A DNA stretch of 64,000 nucleotides, from the NCBI RefSeq assembly GCF_000235505.1, contig NZ_JH379027.1, positions 485,513-549,512 of the forward strand, written 5' to 3'. The position numbers and the translations under genes are program-made. Origin of the DNA: Hungatella hathewayi WAL-18680. Its GTDB lineage: Bacteria > Bacillota > Clostridia > Lachnospirales > Lachnospiraceae. The notes under the pieces were generated by a model. The model did no database searches and was not told where the DNA came from. It saw only the letters and a program-made list of their open reading frames with translations. Position 1 is the first letter of the stretch, and each line of letters starts with the position of its first letter. This document shows positions 51,459-60,053 of the stretch, piece after piece.

Positions 51459-52772
51459 TTATATAGGCAGTGTAATCACAAACCTGCTTCCGCCTCCAGG
51501 GTTATCCTCCACCCGGATGGTTCCTCCGTGGAGAGACACCAGCTCTCTGGCGATACTTAATCCCAGGCCAAAATGCTCTTTCTTGCTGCGTGAGGAATCC
51601 ACCCGGTAAAAGCGTTCGAAGATATGGGCCTTGACGTCGTCGGGGATGCCGGGGCCCTGGTCGGTTACCTGGATGTGGATTTGGCGGGGGTGGTGTCTGG
51701 TGGGTTTTCCTTGGGAGGAAACTTCTGCTTTCAGGGCGATGGAACGCTCTGACGGGGTGTAGGACAGAGCATTGTCCAGCAGGATGAAAAGCACTTGCTT
51801 CAGCCGCTCCTTATCAGCTCTGATGGCCGGCAGGGTTTCATCCGGGAGCTGTAACTGTAGCTTCATATTCTTCTCACGGCAGGTCGGGAGAAATGCCTCA
51901 TAAGTATCAATCAGCAGCGTGTCCAAATCCGTTTCTTCCATATGAATACTCCAGGTCTGGGCGTCGGTGGACGCCAGGAGCAGCATATCGCTTATGAGCC
52001 GTGACATCCGGGCGCACTCGGCGTCCATGGTTCGGAGCAGGGCCTCGCTCTCCTCCGGTTTTGCCTTGATGGCGGCTATGCCGGAGCGGAGAACCGCCAG
52101 CGGCGAGCGCAGCTCATGGGAGGCGGAGGCGATGAATTCCGCCTGCTTCTGCCTGCTTTCCTCCACCGGGCGCAGGGACCATCCCACAAATTTCCAACTG
52201 ATAAGAAAGAGACCGGCGATGCCAAATACATACATGAGACCCAGGTACAGAATCGTTTCCCTCAACATCTGTATGACCGGGGGGATGTAGGAGATAAGAC
52301 ACAGACTCTTCACCCCGTTACCGGTGGAGATGGCCAGCACCATGGCGTAGTACTCCTCCCCTTCATCTCCAGTCAGCGTGATGAGTGAGGTGACATTCAT
52401 GGAGGAGGAGACTGGCGCGACGGCAGTGTACACGCCCTGCTCCGCCGCCATTTGTTTGACTCTGTCAATCAGAATCTGCCGTTCCGTTCTTGGCGTCCAG
52501 GAGCCGGTATATAGGAAAGGAATCCCATTTTCCTCAATATGCAGGATGAGATGTCCGGCGGCTTCCGTCTGGGCCAGCCAGCTGTGGGAGATGGTGGTTC
52601 CAAACTGCATCCGGGAGCTGACGTTATTCCAGGTATTCTGAAACTGCTCCAGCTGTCCCCGCTTGGTCTCCTCCATGCGAAACAGCAGAAATCCGGCGAC
52701 AACCAGGGTCAGGATGCATCCGGTTGTGATGGTGTAGAGCCAGGTCAGGCGTTTTCTCAAAGAATTAAACAT
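51459..52772 (-). CDS. Sensor histidine kinase (OmpR-partner type)
   Basis: This 437-residue kinase has two membrane helices (about residues 14-31 and 174-193) flanking an extracellular sensor. The dimerisation helix carries phosphoacceptor His219 (ASHELRSPLAVL). The HATPase domain contains an N-box-like FILLDNALSYTPSE, GPGIPDD, FERFYRVDSSR and GLGLSIARELVSLHGG. It overlaps the response regulator gene by 8 bases and is its cognate kinase. The pair is divergent from the solute-binding/permease/adaptor operon and most likely controls it; target assignment is inference from position. The signal is unknown. Confidence 0.9.
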   Translation of the reverse strand: MFNSLRKRLTWLYTITTGCILTLVVAGFLLFRMEETKRGQLEQFQNTWNNVSSRMQFGTTISHSWLAQTEAAGHLILHIEENGIPFLYTGSWTPRTERQILIDRVKQMAAEQGVYTAVAPVSSSMNVTSLITLTGDEGEEYYAMVLAISTGNGVKSLCLISYIPPVIQMLRETILYLGLMYVFGIAGLFLISWKFVGWSLRPVEESRQKQAEFIASASHELRSPLAVLRSGIAAIKAKPEESEALLRTMDAECARMSRLISDMLLLASTDAQTWSIHMEETDLDTLLIDTYEAFLPTCREKNMKLQLQLPDETLPAIRADKERLKQVLFILLDNALSYTPSERSIALKAEVSSQGKPTRHHPRQIHIQVTDQGPGIPDDVKAHIFERFYRVDSSRSKKEHFGLGLSIARELVSLHGGTIRVEDNPGGGSRFVITLPI

Positions 52773-53445
52773 GTGCTTCCTCCAGCCGGTATCCGACGCC
52801 GTGAACGGTGGTCAGCTTGACCGGCGCGCCGAGAGCTTTCAGCCGGCGGCGCAGAAAATAAATATAATTGTCAAGATTTCCTTCCTCCACCTCGGTATCG
52901 GCTCCCCAGATATAGGAGAGAATCAGCAGGCGGGGAAGGGTCTGGTTGGCGTTGCGCATAAAGTATTCAAACAGTGCGGCTTCTTTTTTGGAGAGTGTCA
53001 CGCTGGTGTCCTGATAGCTGGCCAGGTGCTGCTCCGGATGGAAGGTGATGCCGGCAAAGGTTAAGTCCGGGGAGATTTTCAGCACGCCCGGCCGCCTTGT
53101 GACAGCGCGGATGCGGGCCATCAGCTCCTCCACATCAAAGGGTTTCACAATATAGTCGTCCGCCCCGGCATCCAGGCCGTCGATGCGGTCGTGAAGCCCG
53201 TCCAGGGCCGTAGCCAGAATCACCGGGGTGAAGATTCCCTTCCGGCGGAGGGCGGACAGCAGGGACATGCCATCCATTTCCGGCAGCATCCGGTCTAAGA
53301 TTATCACATCGTAAATCTGATTGGACGCGTAGTAAAGTCCTTCGCTTCCCGTATAACACTGGTCTGTCTGATAACCTGCCTGGTTTAAGGTCAGGCAGAT
53401 ATTGTTTGATAAATCGGAATCATCTTCCACTAATAAGATACGCAT
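52765..53445 (-). CDS. OmpR/PhoB-family response regulator
   Basis: This 226-residue regulator has a receiver domain with the acidic pocket (VEDD), phosphoacceptor Asp51 (IILDRMLPEMDG) and Lys101 (IVKPF). A winged-helix DNA-binding domain follows (about 127-222; LSKKEAALFEYFMRN, TVHGVGYRLE). AAAAAGGAG precedes the ATG. It is the first gene of the operon with the kinase at 51459-52772. The 173-base intergenic region to the divergent lipoprotein gene holds an inverted repeat TCTCTAAA/TTTAGAGA that may be its operator. Confidence 0.95.
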   Translation of the reverse strand: MRILLVEDDSDLSNNICLTLNQAGYQTDQCYTGSEGLYYASNQIYDVIILDRMLPEMDGMSLLSALRRKGIFTPVILATALDGLHDRIDGLDAGADDYIVKPFDVEELMARIRAVTRRPGVLKISPDLTFAGITFHPEQHLASYQDTSVTLSKKEAALFEYFMRNANQTLPRLLILSYIWGADTEVEEGNLDNYIYFLRRRLKALGAPVKLTTVHGVGYRLEEAHV

Positions 53446-53618
53446 GTCAGGCAGCTCCTTTTTCGGATTTTCTTCATACTAACAGTTCTTTCCAATAGCA
53501 TATCATAGAATTCTCTAAATAATCTAAAAAAAATAATTTCAATTTTCCAGTTTTTTTAGAGACCGGTTTGCTATGATGATAGAAAGAAATGGAAACAGAA
53601 TTGATGGAGGAGACAAGG

Positions 53619-55898
53619 ATGATAAAGTTGAGAAGAATCATGTCAGTGATGCTTGCGGTTGTTCTTGCAGCAGGGGCAATTGCCGGCTGTGGGACGAAAG
53701 GCGGAAGCGGGCAGACAGGAGAGACGCCTGTGAAGGAGTCGACTTCCGGGGAAACCCCTAGTGGAGAGACGGCGGCCATGGGGCGTTATAAAGAGGAGGC
53801 AGTCAGCCTGCCGGATGAGATGAAAGACGAGTTGTACTATACTGCCTTCCAGGGAAAAGATAACAAGATGGAACTGTATACCGGTAAAAGAAACGAGAAT
53901 TCGGAAATCGTGGAAATTTGCCGCTATGTTTACGACAATAACTCCTGGGTAAAGGATGAATCTTGGTGGGGAACATCTCTGATGGAGGAAGCCCAGGTGT
54001 CGTTTAACAATGTATATTTTGGCCTCGACGGAAATTATTATATGTCAGGCATGGATGGAGATTACAATTTCCATCTGTATCGTGTTGCGGAAGATGGAAC
54101 TGGGAAAGAGCTGCTGGAGGATGTATTTAAACCGAAGGAGGGAGAGCGCTTTGGTATGATTCCGCGGACCGTTGCCGTGACGGCTGATGGAAATATCCTG
54201 TTATACAACTATGACAACTCGCTTCTGTACACCCCGGATGGCAGAAAACTGTTCACCATGATGCAGGATTTCTGGGGAAGTACGGATTTCAAAAATATGT
54301 TTGTGGATGGCAATGATTTTGTGACGATTCTGGACGGGGCCGTGGTTCGATACAATCTTCTGGACGGCCAGGTGACGGAGACCATTCCTTACGACGGGCT
54401 TCAGGGAAGCGAGAACAGTGGAAGCGCAGTGCTGTTCTCAGATGGGAACGAAGGCATCTATGTGGCAAATGAGATTGGACTGGCCCATGTCAACAAGGGA
54501 GGAACCGTCTGGGAGACTCTGATTGACGGCAGCTTAAATTCTATGGGAATGAGAAGCCTGCTTATCAAAACATTTCTGGCAGGCGGCAGTGATGATTATT
54601 ATGGCTTCTATACGGACCAGCATGGGTTGAATATCATGATGTGCCACTATACCTATGACAAGAACATGGCTTCCGTGCCGCCAGTCACATTGAATGTGTA
54701 TTCCCTGTATGACAATTCCACGGTGCGCCAGGCGGCGGCTCTGCTTCAGAAAGATAACCCGGATGTACGGGTGGAATTTCGGGCAGCGATTCAGGATGAC
54801 AGCGGCGCTATGACGGAGGAGGTCATCCGAAGTCTGAATACGGAGCTGCTAAACGGCAAGGGGGCGGATGTGCTGATTCTGGACGGTCTGCCAGTGGACT
54901 CCTACATAGAAAAGGGAGTATTGATGGATATGAGGGAGCTATTTGCCCAGATTCAGTTTGAAACGCCATTGTGTACCAATATTCTGGATGGATTTACAGG
55001 GGAAGACGGCTCTGTCTATGAAATGCCCGCGCGGGTCGCCATGCCGGCTGCCATGGGCGGGGAGAAGGCGATAGCTGCATTTTCTTCCATGGAGGCCATG
55101 GCGTCTTACCAGGGAGAGCATCCGCTGTTGAGTGCGGAGACCTATGAGAATCTGCTCCGGCTGGTCGCCAATATCCAGTATCAGGAACTGTTTGGAAATG
55201 GAATAGAGGGACTGAGTGAGGAGCTGCTTCAAAAATACCTTGAGGCGGTAAAAGCCATCGGAGAGAGCAATGGTTCCAGAGTGGAGTTCACGGAGGATGA
55301 GATGAATGTGGCTATGGCCAACAACAATGTGGTGCCAAAGGGAATCCGTGGATATGCCATGAGCTATGACAGGGAGATGTCCGATGGAGGACTGGAATAT
55401 CTGGATTCCATCTTCAGCACGGCCCTGCTCTGGGTGGTTATGGATAAACATCCGGAAGCGAGTTTAGAACCGGTCAACGGCGTTTACTTCCCGTCCAGCA
55501 TCGTGGGAATTAACCAGGCGACAAAGGTGAAAGAGGCGGCAGAGGAGTTTGTGAGATATCTGTTTAGCACACCGGTACAGAAGGAAAATTTCTATGACGG
55601 TTTTCCAGTACAGATGGAGGCACTGGAGTTTTTAAGCACGGATGACAGCAATGCGAATGTGTATTATTCCATCGGTTCCAGTTTTGGGGATTACGAATTG
55701 ACCGGAGGCTGGCCGTCCAAGGAGAAGTGTGATTATGTGCTGAAAATGATTCCCCAGCTGACCGTGCCGGTGGATGTGGATGAAAATGTGATGGGGATGA
55801 TTGTCAGTGAATCGAAGGAGTATTTTGAAGGAAAGGAAACGTCTGCCCAGGCTGCGTCGAAAATCAGCCAGAAAATCAGGCTCTACCTTGCAGAGTAG
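53619..55898 (+). CDS. Propeller-like / extracellular solute-binding lipoprotein fusion
   Basis: This 759-residue lipoprotein has a lipobox AGAIAGC with lipid Cys24 and a short Gly/Ser/Thr linker. A region of about 300 residues of repeated beta strands follows (e.g. GLDGNYYMSGMDGDYNFHLY, TADGNILLYNYDNSLLYTP) that looks like a beta propeller. From about residue 353 comes an extracellular solute-binding domain of family 1 (TLNVYSLYDNSTVRQAAALL, GADVLILDGLPVDSYIEKG). The start at 53619 follows GGAGGAGACAAGG. The two permeases after it share its transcript. The N-terminal fusion is unusual for a sugar-binding protein and may sense polymers or the wall. An OmpR-type pair is divergent. Confidence 0.8.
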   Translation: MIKLRRIMSVMLAVVLAAGAIAGCGTKGGSGQTGETPVKESTSGETPSGETAAMGRYKEEAVSLPDEMKDELYYTAFQGKDNKMELYTGKRNENSEIVEICRYVYDNNSWVKDESWWGTSLMEEAQVSFNNVYFGLDGNYYMSGMDGDYNFHLYRVAEDGTGKELLEDVFKPKEGERFGMIPRTVAVTADGNILLYNYDNSLLYTPDGRKLFTMMQDFWGSTDFKNMFVDGNDFVTILDGAVVRYNLLDGQVTETIPYDGLQGSENSGSAVLFSDGNEGIYVANEIGLAHVNKGGTVWETLIDGSLNSMGMRSLLIKTFLAGGSDDYYGFYTDQHGLNIMMCHYTYDKNMASVPPVTLNVYSLYDNSTVRQAAALLQKDNPDVRVEFRAAIQDDSGAMTEEVIRSLNTELLNGKGADVLILDGLPVDSYIEKGVLMDMRELFAQIQFETPLCTNILDGFTGEDGSVYEMPARVAMPAAMGGEKAIAAFSSMEAMASYQGEHPLLSAETYENLLRLVANIQYQELFGNGIEGLSEELLQKYLEAVKAIGESNGSRVEFTEDEMNVAMANNNVVPKGIRGYAMSYDREMSDGGLEYLDSIFSTALLWVVMDKHPEASLEPVNGVYFPSSIVGINQATKVKEAAEEFVRYLFSTPVQKENFYDGFPVQMEALEFLSTDDSNANVYYSIGSSFGDYELTGGWPSKEKCDYVLKMIPQLTVPVDVDENVMGMIVSESKEYFEGKETSAQAASKISQKIRLYLAE

Positions 55899-56784
55899 AG
55901 GAAGCCGCTATGCCTGGCTGTTCCTCCTGCCAAGTCTTGCCGGGGTCACGGTGTTTGTAGGGCTGCCGTTTCTGGATATTGTGAGGCGTTCCTTCTATGA
56001 CGCCATGGGGAAACGCTTTGCGGGAATGAAAAATTATAGTACGGTATGGAGCAACCAGGCGTTTCGCCTGGCTGTTTCCAATACCCTGCGGTTTCTGGCC
56101 GTGTGTCTCCCTTTGCTGCTGCTGGCCTCGTTTGTGCTGGCGCTGTTCGTGTACCGGGGAGATACGAAGCATGGCGTGTTCAAGACCAGTCTTGTGCTTC
56201 CCATGGCTATCCCGGTGGCCAGCATGGTGCTGGTGTGGAAGATGATCTTCTGCCCGGACGGGGTGCTGAACCAGTTCCTGTCGGGGATAAGCGGCCAGGT
56301 GTGGGAGCTGGACTGGGTGAGAGGCGAGACGTCCTTTGGCGTGCTGGCCGTCACCTATCTGTGGAAAAATGCCGGATATGACATGCTGCTGTGGCTGGCC
56401 GGAATGAGCGCCATCCCGGAGAGTCTCTATGAGGCGGCCCGGGTGGACGGGGCGGGAGGTTTTGACAATCTGCGCTATATCACCATCCCTATGCTGAGAG
56501 GAACCTTTGGGCTGGTGCTGATCCTGTCCGTGGTCAATTCCTTCCGGGTCTACCGGGAAGCCTATCTGCTCGCGGGCTCCTATCCCTCCGACACGATTTA
56601 TCTGATTCCCCATCTGTTCAGCAACTGGTTTCTGAAACTGGATGTGCAGAAAATGAGTACGGCGGCGGTGATGATGACGGCGGTGTCCGTGATTCTGGCG
56701 CTGGCGGTTAACTGGGGGAGGAATAGAGTGGGAAAAGGAATAGGGAGAAGGAGAAGGAGAAGAGTAGGAAGGAGAGCAGGATGA
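55888..56784 (+). CDS. ABC transporter permease (MalF/MsmF type)
   Basis: This inner-membrane permease of about 298 residues has six helices and the EAA loop (ESLYEAARVDGAGGFDNLRY) that docks to an ATPase. The start is uncertain. A TTG at 55888 overlaps the previous stop by 11 bases and gives a normal N-terminus (QSRGSRYAWLFLLPSLAGV). The frame is open back to 55801, but that stretch lies wholly inside the lipoprotein gene. The C-terminus ends in an unusual run of arginines (GRRRRRRVGRRAG). It pairs with the next permease (4-base ATGA overlap) to form a sugar-type importer or sensing channel. Confidence 0.8.
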   Translation: MQSRGSRYAWLFLLPSLAGVTVFVGLPFLDIVRRSFYDAMGKRFAGMKNYSTVWSNQAFRLAVSNTLRFLAVCLPLLLLASFVLALFVYRGDTKHGVFKTSLVLPMAIPVASMVLVWKMIFCPDGVLNQFLSGISGQVWELDWVRGETSFGVLAVTYLWKNAGYDMLLWLAGMSAIPESLYEAARVDGAGGFDNLRYITIPMLRGTFGLVLILSVVNSFRVYREAYLLAGSYPSDTIYLIPHLFSNWFLKLDVQKMSTAAVMMTAVSVILALAVNWGRNRVGKGIGRRRRRRVGRRAG

Positions 56785-57626
56785 GAAAATGGCGGTGGTT
56801 TAAAACAGGCATCCTGGTCAGCCTCTGTCTGCTGGTGTGGCTGCCGGTTCTGATGCTGGCCGCCGCCTCCCTGATGCCGGAGGATGAGCTTTTGTGGCGC
56901 TATCTGTCGCCTCTCGGCGTGGGGCGTGACCGGGTGAGAGCGGCGCTGCTGCCGTCTTACCCGTCGTTTCAGGCGTTTGCGGAGCTGTTGTTCAAGTCGC
57001 CGGGATTTTTTGTCATGTTCTGGAATTCCTGCATCCAGGTGTTTCCGATGCTGATGGGTCAGCTGCTTGTGGGAGCGCCGGCGGCGTGGGCATTTTCCAG
57101 ATATACGTTTAAGGGGAAAAAGGGGTTATTTTTCCTGTATGTGCTGTTGATGATTCTGCCGTTTCAGGTGACCCAGGTGTCCAATTATCTGGTGTTGGAC
57201 CGGCTGGGAATTTTAAATACCCATCTGGCGCTGATTTTGCCGGGAATCTGGTCTACCATGCCTGTTTTTATCATGACGAAATCCTTTGAGACCATTCCCC
57301 AGGCGCTGGTGGAGGCGGCTTATCTGGACGGAGCAGGGGAAATTCAGGCGTTTTGGCATATCGGGATTCCGGCCGGATATCCGGGAATCGTGACAGCCCT
57401 GCTGCTCAGTTTTCTGGATGGCTGGAATTCCCTGGAGCAGCCGATAGCCTACTTAAAAGATATGTCGCTGTGGCCGCTGTCCCTCTATCTGCCCAATATC
57501 ACGGTGGATAAGGCGGCGGTGGCGTTTGCGGCCGGGATGATTATGCTGCTGCCGTCGGTGCTTTTGTATTTAAACGGACAGACGTACCTGGAACAGGGGC
57601 TTGCGGCTTCCGGGATGAAGGAATAA
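56781..57626 (+). CDS. ABC transporter permease (MalG/MsmG type)
   Basis: This 281-residue second permease has six hydrophobic helices and the EAA motif EAAYLDGAGEIQAFWHIGIP. It starts within the stop of the first permease (ATGA). With it and the solute-binding lipoprotein it makes the membrane part of a carbohydrate-uptake (CUT1) system. As is common in Firmicutes, the ATPase (MsmK/UgpC-like) is not encoded nearby. The adaptor gene starts 20 bases downstream, which is an unusual companion for an importer. Confidence 0.9.
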   Translation: MRKWRWFKTGILVSLCLLVWLPVLMLAAASLMPEDELLWRYLSPLGVGRDRVRAALLPSYPSFQAFAELLFKSPGFFVMFWNSCIQVFPMLMGQLLVGAPAAWAFSRYTFKGKKGLFFLYVLLMILPFQVTQVSNYLVLDRLGILNTHLALILPGIWSTMPVFIMTKSFETIPQALVEAAYLDGAGEIQAFWHIGIPAGYPGIVTALLLSFLDGWNSLEQPIAYLKDMSLWPLSLYLPNITVDKAAVAFAAGMIMLLPSVLLYLNGQTYLEQGLAASGMKE

Positions 57627-57645
57627 AAACAGAGGAGTGGTCAGG

Positions 57646-59340
57646 ATGGAACAGGACAGGAAAGGGAAGATTTACAGAAAACTGTTTGTGGGATTTTTTG
57701 CTGTCATGCTCGTCTGCACCGTGATATCCAGGATTTATGACAGCGTAACCGTGCCTAAGGTGGTGACGGAGCGGATGAAACAGAAACCGGTGGATACCGT
57801 GGTTTACGGAAGCGGAACAATCCGGGAGAAGGAGACCGTTTCCCTGGATATCTATCCGGGAATCAAGGTGGAATCCGTGCCGGTGATACCGGGAACGGTG
57901 GTGAAATCGGGAGATGTGATAGCGTCCTACCAGCTGGAATCCCTGCTGGAAGCGAAGGCGGACTGCGCCGGGGAGCTGGAAAAGCTGAACCTGGAGCTGG
58001 AATCCCAGAAGGTTTCCGCCGAGGTGTATCCGGATGTGAGCCAGTCGGAGCTGGCGGCGTTTGAGGTACAGATGGCGGAGCGGGAGCTTTTGAAGGGGCA
58101 GCAGGAGTACACGGAGGCCCAGGCGGAGCATGACGCGGAACTTCTGCGGCTGAAGGAGGACTACGACAGGAAATCGGTTCTCACCCAGGATGAACTGTGG
58201 GAGCAGCAGAACCAGCAGTATGAAGCCGCGAGAAAGTCCCTGGCCCAGTCGAGGCGCTCCAGAGATTCCGAGGTCCGGACCGCCACCAGGAAGGTAGACG
58301 ATTTGGAGAAGAAGATTGGCAAACTGACGGAGGAGGGCGGCCACGATGAGGAGGTGGCCCAGCTGGAGAGGGAACTGGCACGGGCCAGAGAGGATTTGGA
58401 CGATTTGATTGACAGCTGGGACGAGGAAGTGGAGGACCAGGAGTATGAGGTGGACAGGATTGACAACCAGCAGGGGCGGATTGAAGCGGGAAAGACCACG
58501 TCCCTGGAGGCGCTGAAGGAATCCTATGACGCGGCTGTGAAACAGCAGGAGGAGAAACTGAAAAATGCGAAGAAGGAGCTGGAAAATCTGGAGACAGCCC
58601 TTGAAAAAGCCAGGTTCAGTGCGGGAAACGCAGCCAAAAGCGATGAGAATACAAGGCTGACCAACATACAGAAACAGCGCCTGTCTGACTTGACACAGAA
58701 GGGGCTTTTGCTGGATATCGAGAAGAAACAGAGGGAGCTTGCCCGCCTGGAGGAATTGATTGGGAAAGACGGGATTGTGGAGGCGGAGACGGATGGCACG
58801 GTAGTCAAACAGGAACTTGTGGCCGGAAAGAAGACCACGGGGGAGGAGCTTGTGACCATCGCCGCCGGGGCGCTGCAGTTTGAGGGCAGCTTTGTGAAGG
58901 AAGAACAGGAACTGGCGGTAGGGGATGTGCTGTCTATCGGAGTGCCTGGCACCTCCAGAAAGATAGAGGCGAAAATTGACAGACTGAATCTGCTGGGGGA
59001 GAGCGACGGCATTTTCCAGGCGGACATTGAGGAACTGGCCGGCTCTCTTGGGGCGGTGACGAGTTATGAGTGTAAAAAACAGTCGGATACCTTCAGGCAG
59101 GTGATTCCCCTTGGGGCGCTGAGAAAGGATATGAAGGGATATTACTGTCTGGCGGCCCGTGCCAGGTCTGCGATTCTGGGAGAGGAATTCCGGGCCGAGC
59201 GGGTGGATGTGCAGCTGCTCAGTAAAGGGAGTACGGAGGCGGCCATTGAGGGGCCGATTTTCGAAGAGGATGATATCATTGTGAAGAGCAACCAGGTGAT
59301 CGGTGAGGGAGACCGGGTGAGGAAGGTGCCGGGGCTATGA
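57646..59340 (+). CDS. HlyD-like membrane fusion (adaptor) protein
   Basis: This 564-residue protein has one N-terminal membrane helix (about residues 13-32) and two halves of a lipoyl/barrel-sandwich domain (SVPVIPGTVVKSGDVIASYQ; then VEAETDGTVVKQELVAGKKT). They flank a very long charged coiled coil (about 100-360), followed by a beta-barrel C-terminus. This is the layout of adaptor proteins of MacA/HlyD-type exporters. GAGGAG precedes the ATG at 57646. It overlaps the next gene by 4 bases. In a Gram-positive it would form an extracellular coiled-coil tube or sensor; its partner here appears to be the MacB-like domain protein. Confidence 0.85.
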   Translation: MEQDRKGKIYRKLFVGFFAVMLVCTVISRIYDSVTVPKVVTERMKQKPVDTVVYGSGTIREKETVSLDIYPGIKVESVPVIPGTVVKSGDVIASYQLESLLEAKADCAGELEKLNLELESQKVSAEVYPDVSQSELAAFEVQMAERELLKGQQEYTEAQAEHDAELLRLKEDYDRKSVLTQDELWEQQNQQYEAARKSLAQSRRSRDSEVRTATRKVDDLEKKIGKLTEEGGHDEEVAQLERELARAREDLDDLIDSWDEEVEDQEYEVDRIDNQQGRIEAGKTTSLEALKESYDAAVKQQEEKLKNAKKELENLETALEKARFSAGNAAKSDENTRLTNIQKQRLSDLTQKGLLLDIEKKQRELARLEELIGKDGIVEAETDGTVVKQELVAGKKTTGEELVTIAAGALQFEGSFVKEEQELAVGDVLSIGVPGTSRKIEAKIDRLNLLGESDGIFQADIEELAGSLGAVTSYECKKQSDTFRQVIPLGALRKDMKGYYCLAARARSAILGEEFRAERVDVQLLSKGSTEAAIEGPIFEEDDIIVKSNQVIGEGDRVRKVPGL

Positions 59341-59921
59341 AACGGTTTTGTGTAAAGTATGGGATGTTGATTGTGATAACTCTGTCCATGGCGGCGGCCG
59401 GATGGGGGCTGGCGTATGCCATGCTTGACGCGGATAAGACTGTCACCGTGGACTGCCGCGGCCGGAACATTGACGTGGAGGCGCTGCGCCGGATGGAAGA
59501 GCAGCAGAAGGACGGATACCTGGGCCTGGTGGGAATCGCCGGCTGGCGGGTGGAGGACCAAAGCGAGGTAACGTCTGTCAGCACCGGGAAGCGGCAGCGG
59601 ACCAAAGTGACGGGGGTCTATGGCCCTATGGATATGGTGTATCCGGCGAAGATACTGTCCGGCAGCTACGGGCTGGCCGTGGAGAGAGGATACTGTGTGC
59701 TCAGTGAGGGCCTGGCCTATGAGCTGTTTGGCGACACGGATATCGCCGGGGAGCAGTGCCGGTTTGATGGGGAAATTCTGACGGTAGCCGGAGTGATTGA
59801 GAAGAAAGAAATGGTTTTGATGCGGCCGGTGACGGAGGGGCGGATGGAACAGCTGTCCCTGGAATTTAAGAGCCGGAGGAATCTGGAGAAAAAGGTGAAG
59901 GAACTGCTGGGGGAATTTTAG
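59337..59921 (+). CDS. Stand-alone MacB-type extracellular core domain protein
   Basis: This 194-residue protein has a single N-terminal membrane helix (about residues 9-28) and one extracellular domain resembling the MacB periplasmic core of FtsX-type permeases. Supporting strands include VTGVYGPMDMVYPAKILSGS, YCVLSEGLAYELFGDTD and GEILTVAGVIEKKEMVL. The C-terminal FtsX membrane helices are absent; the protein ends with a charged helix. It starts inside the stop of the adaptor gene (ATGA). It may be a dedicated partner of the adaptor or a permanently shortened permease. A hairpin follows. Confidence 0.7.
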   Translation: MKRFCVKYGMLIVITLSMAAAGWGLAYAMLDADKTVTVDCRGRNIDVEALRRMEEQQKDGYLGLVGIAGWRVEDQSEVTSVSTGKRQRTKVTGVYGPMDMVYPAKILSGSYGLAVERGYCVLSEGLAYELFGDTDIAGEQCRFDGEILTVAGVIEKKEMVLMRPVTEGRMEQLSLEFKSRRNLEKKVKELLGEF

Positions 59922-59965
59922 AATGGCGGTTCCTAAATAAGATGGGAATAGAGGTTTTAAGACAG

Positions 59966-59996
59966 TGCTGCCAGGAATGGCAGCATTTACTTTTAG
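59966..59996 (+). terminator. Intrinsic terminator
   Basis: An 8-bp stem TGCTGCCA/TGGCAGCA (59966-59973 with 59978-59985, loop GGAA) is followed by TTTACTTTT. It ends the transporter/adaptor operon. Confidence 0.75.
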
Positions 59997-60053
59997 AGGC
60001 GGTTATAGTACAATGGGACTAGTTTAAAATAAGGACAGGAGTGTTATAAGAGA

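Noticed and set aside
55801-55887. TTG at 55801 as the permease start
   Set aside because: It would overlap the lipoprotein gene by 98 bases and lacks a good ribosome site. The start near 55888 gives a normal permease N-terminus, though this is not certain.
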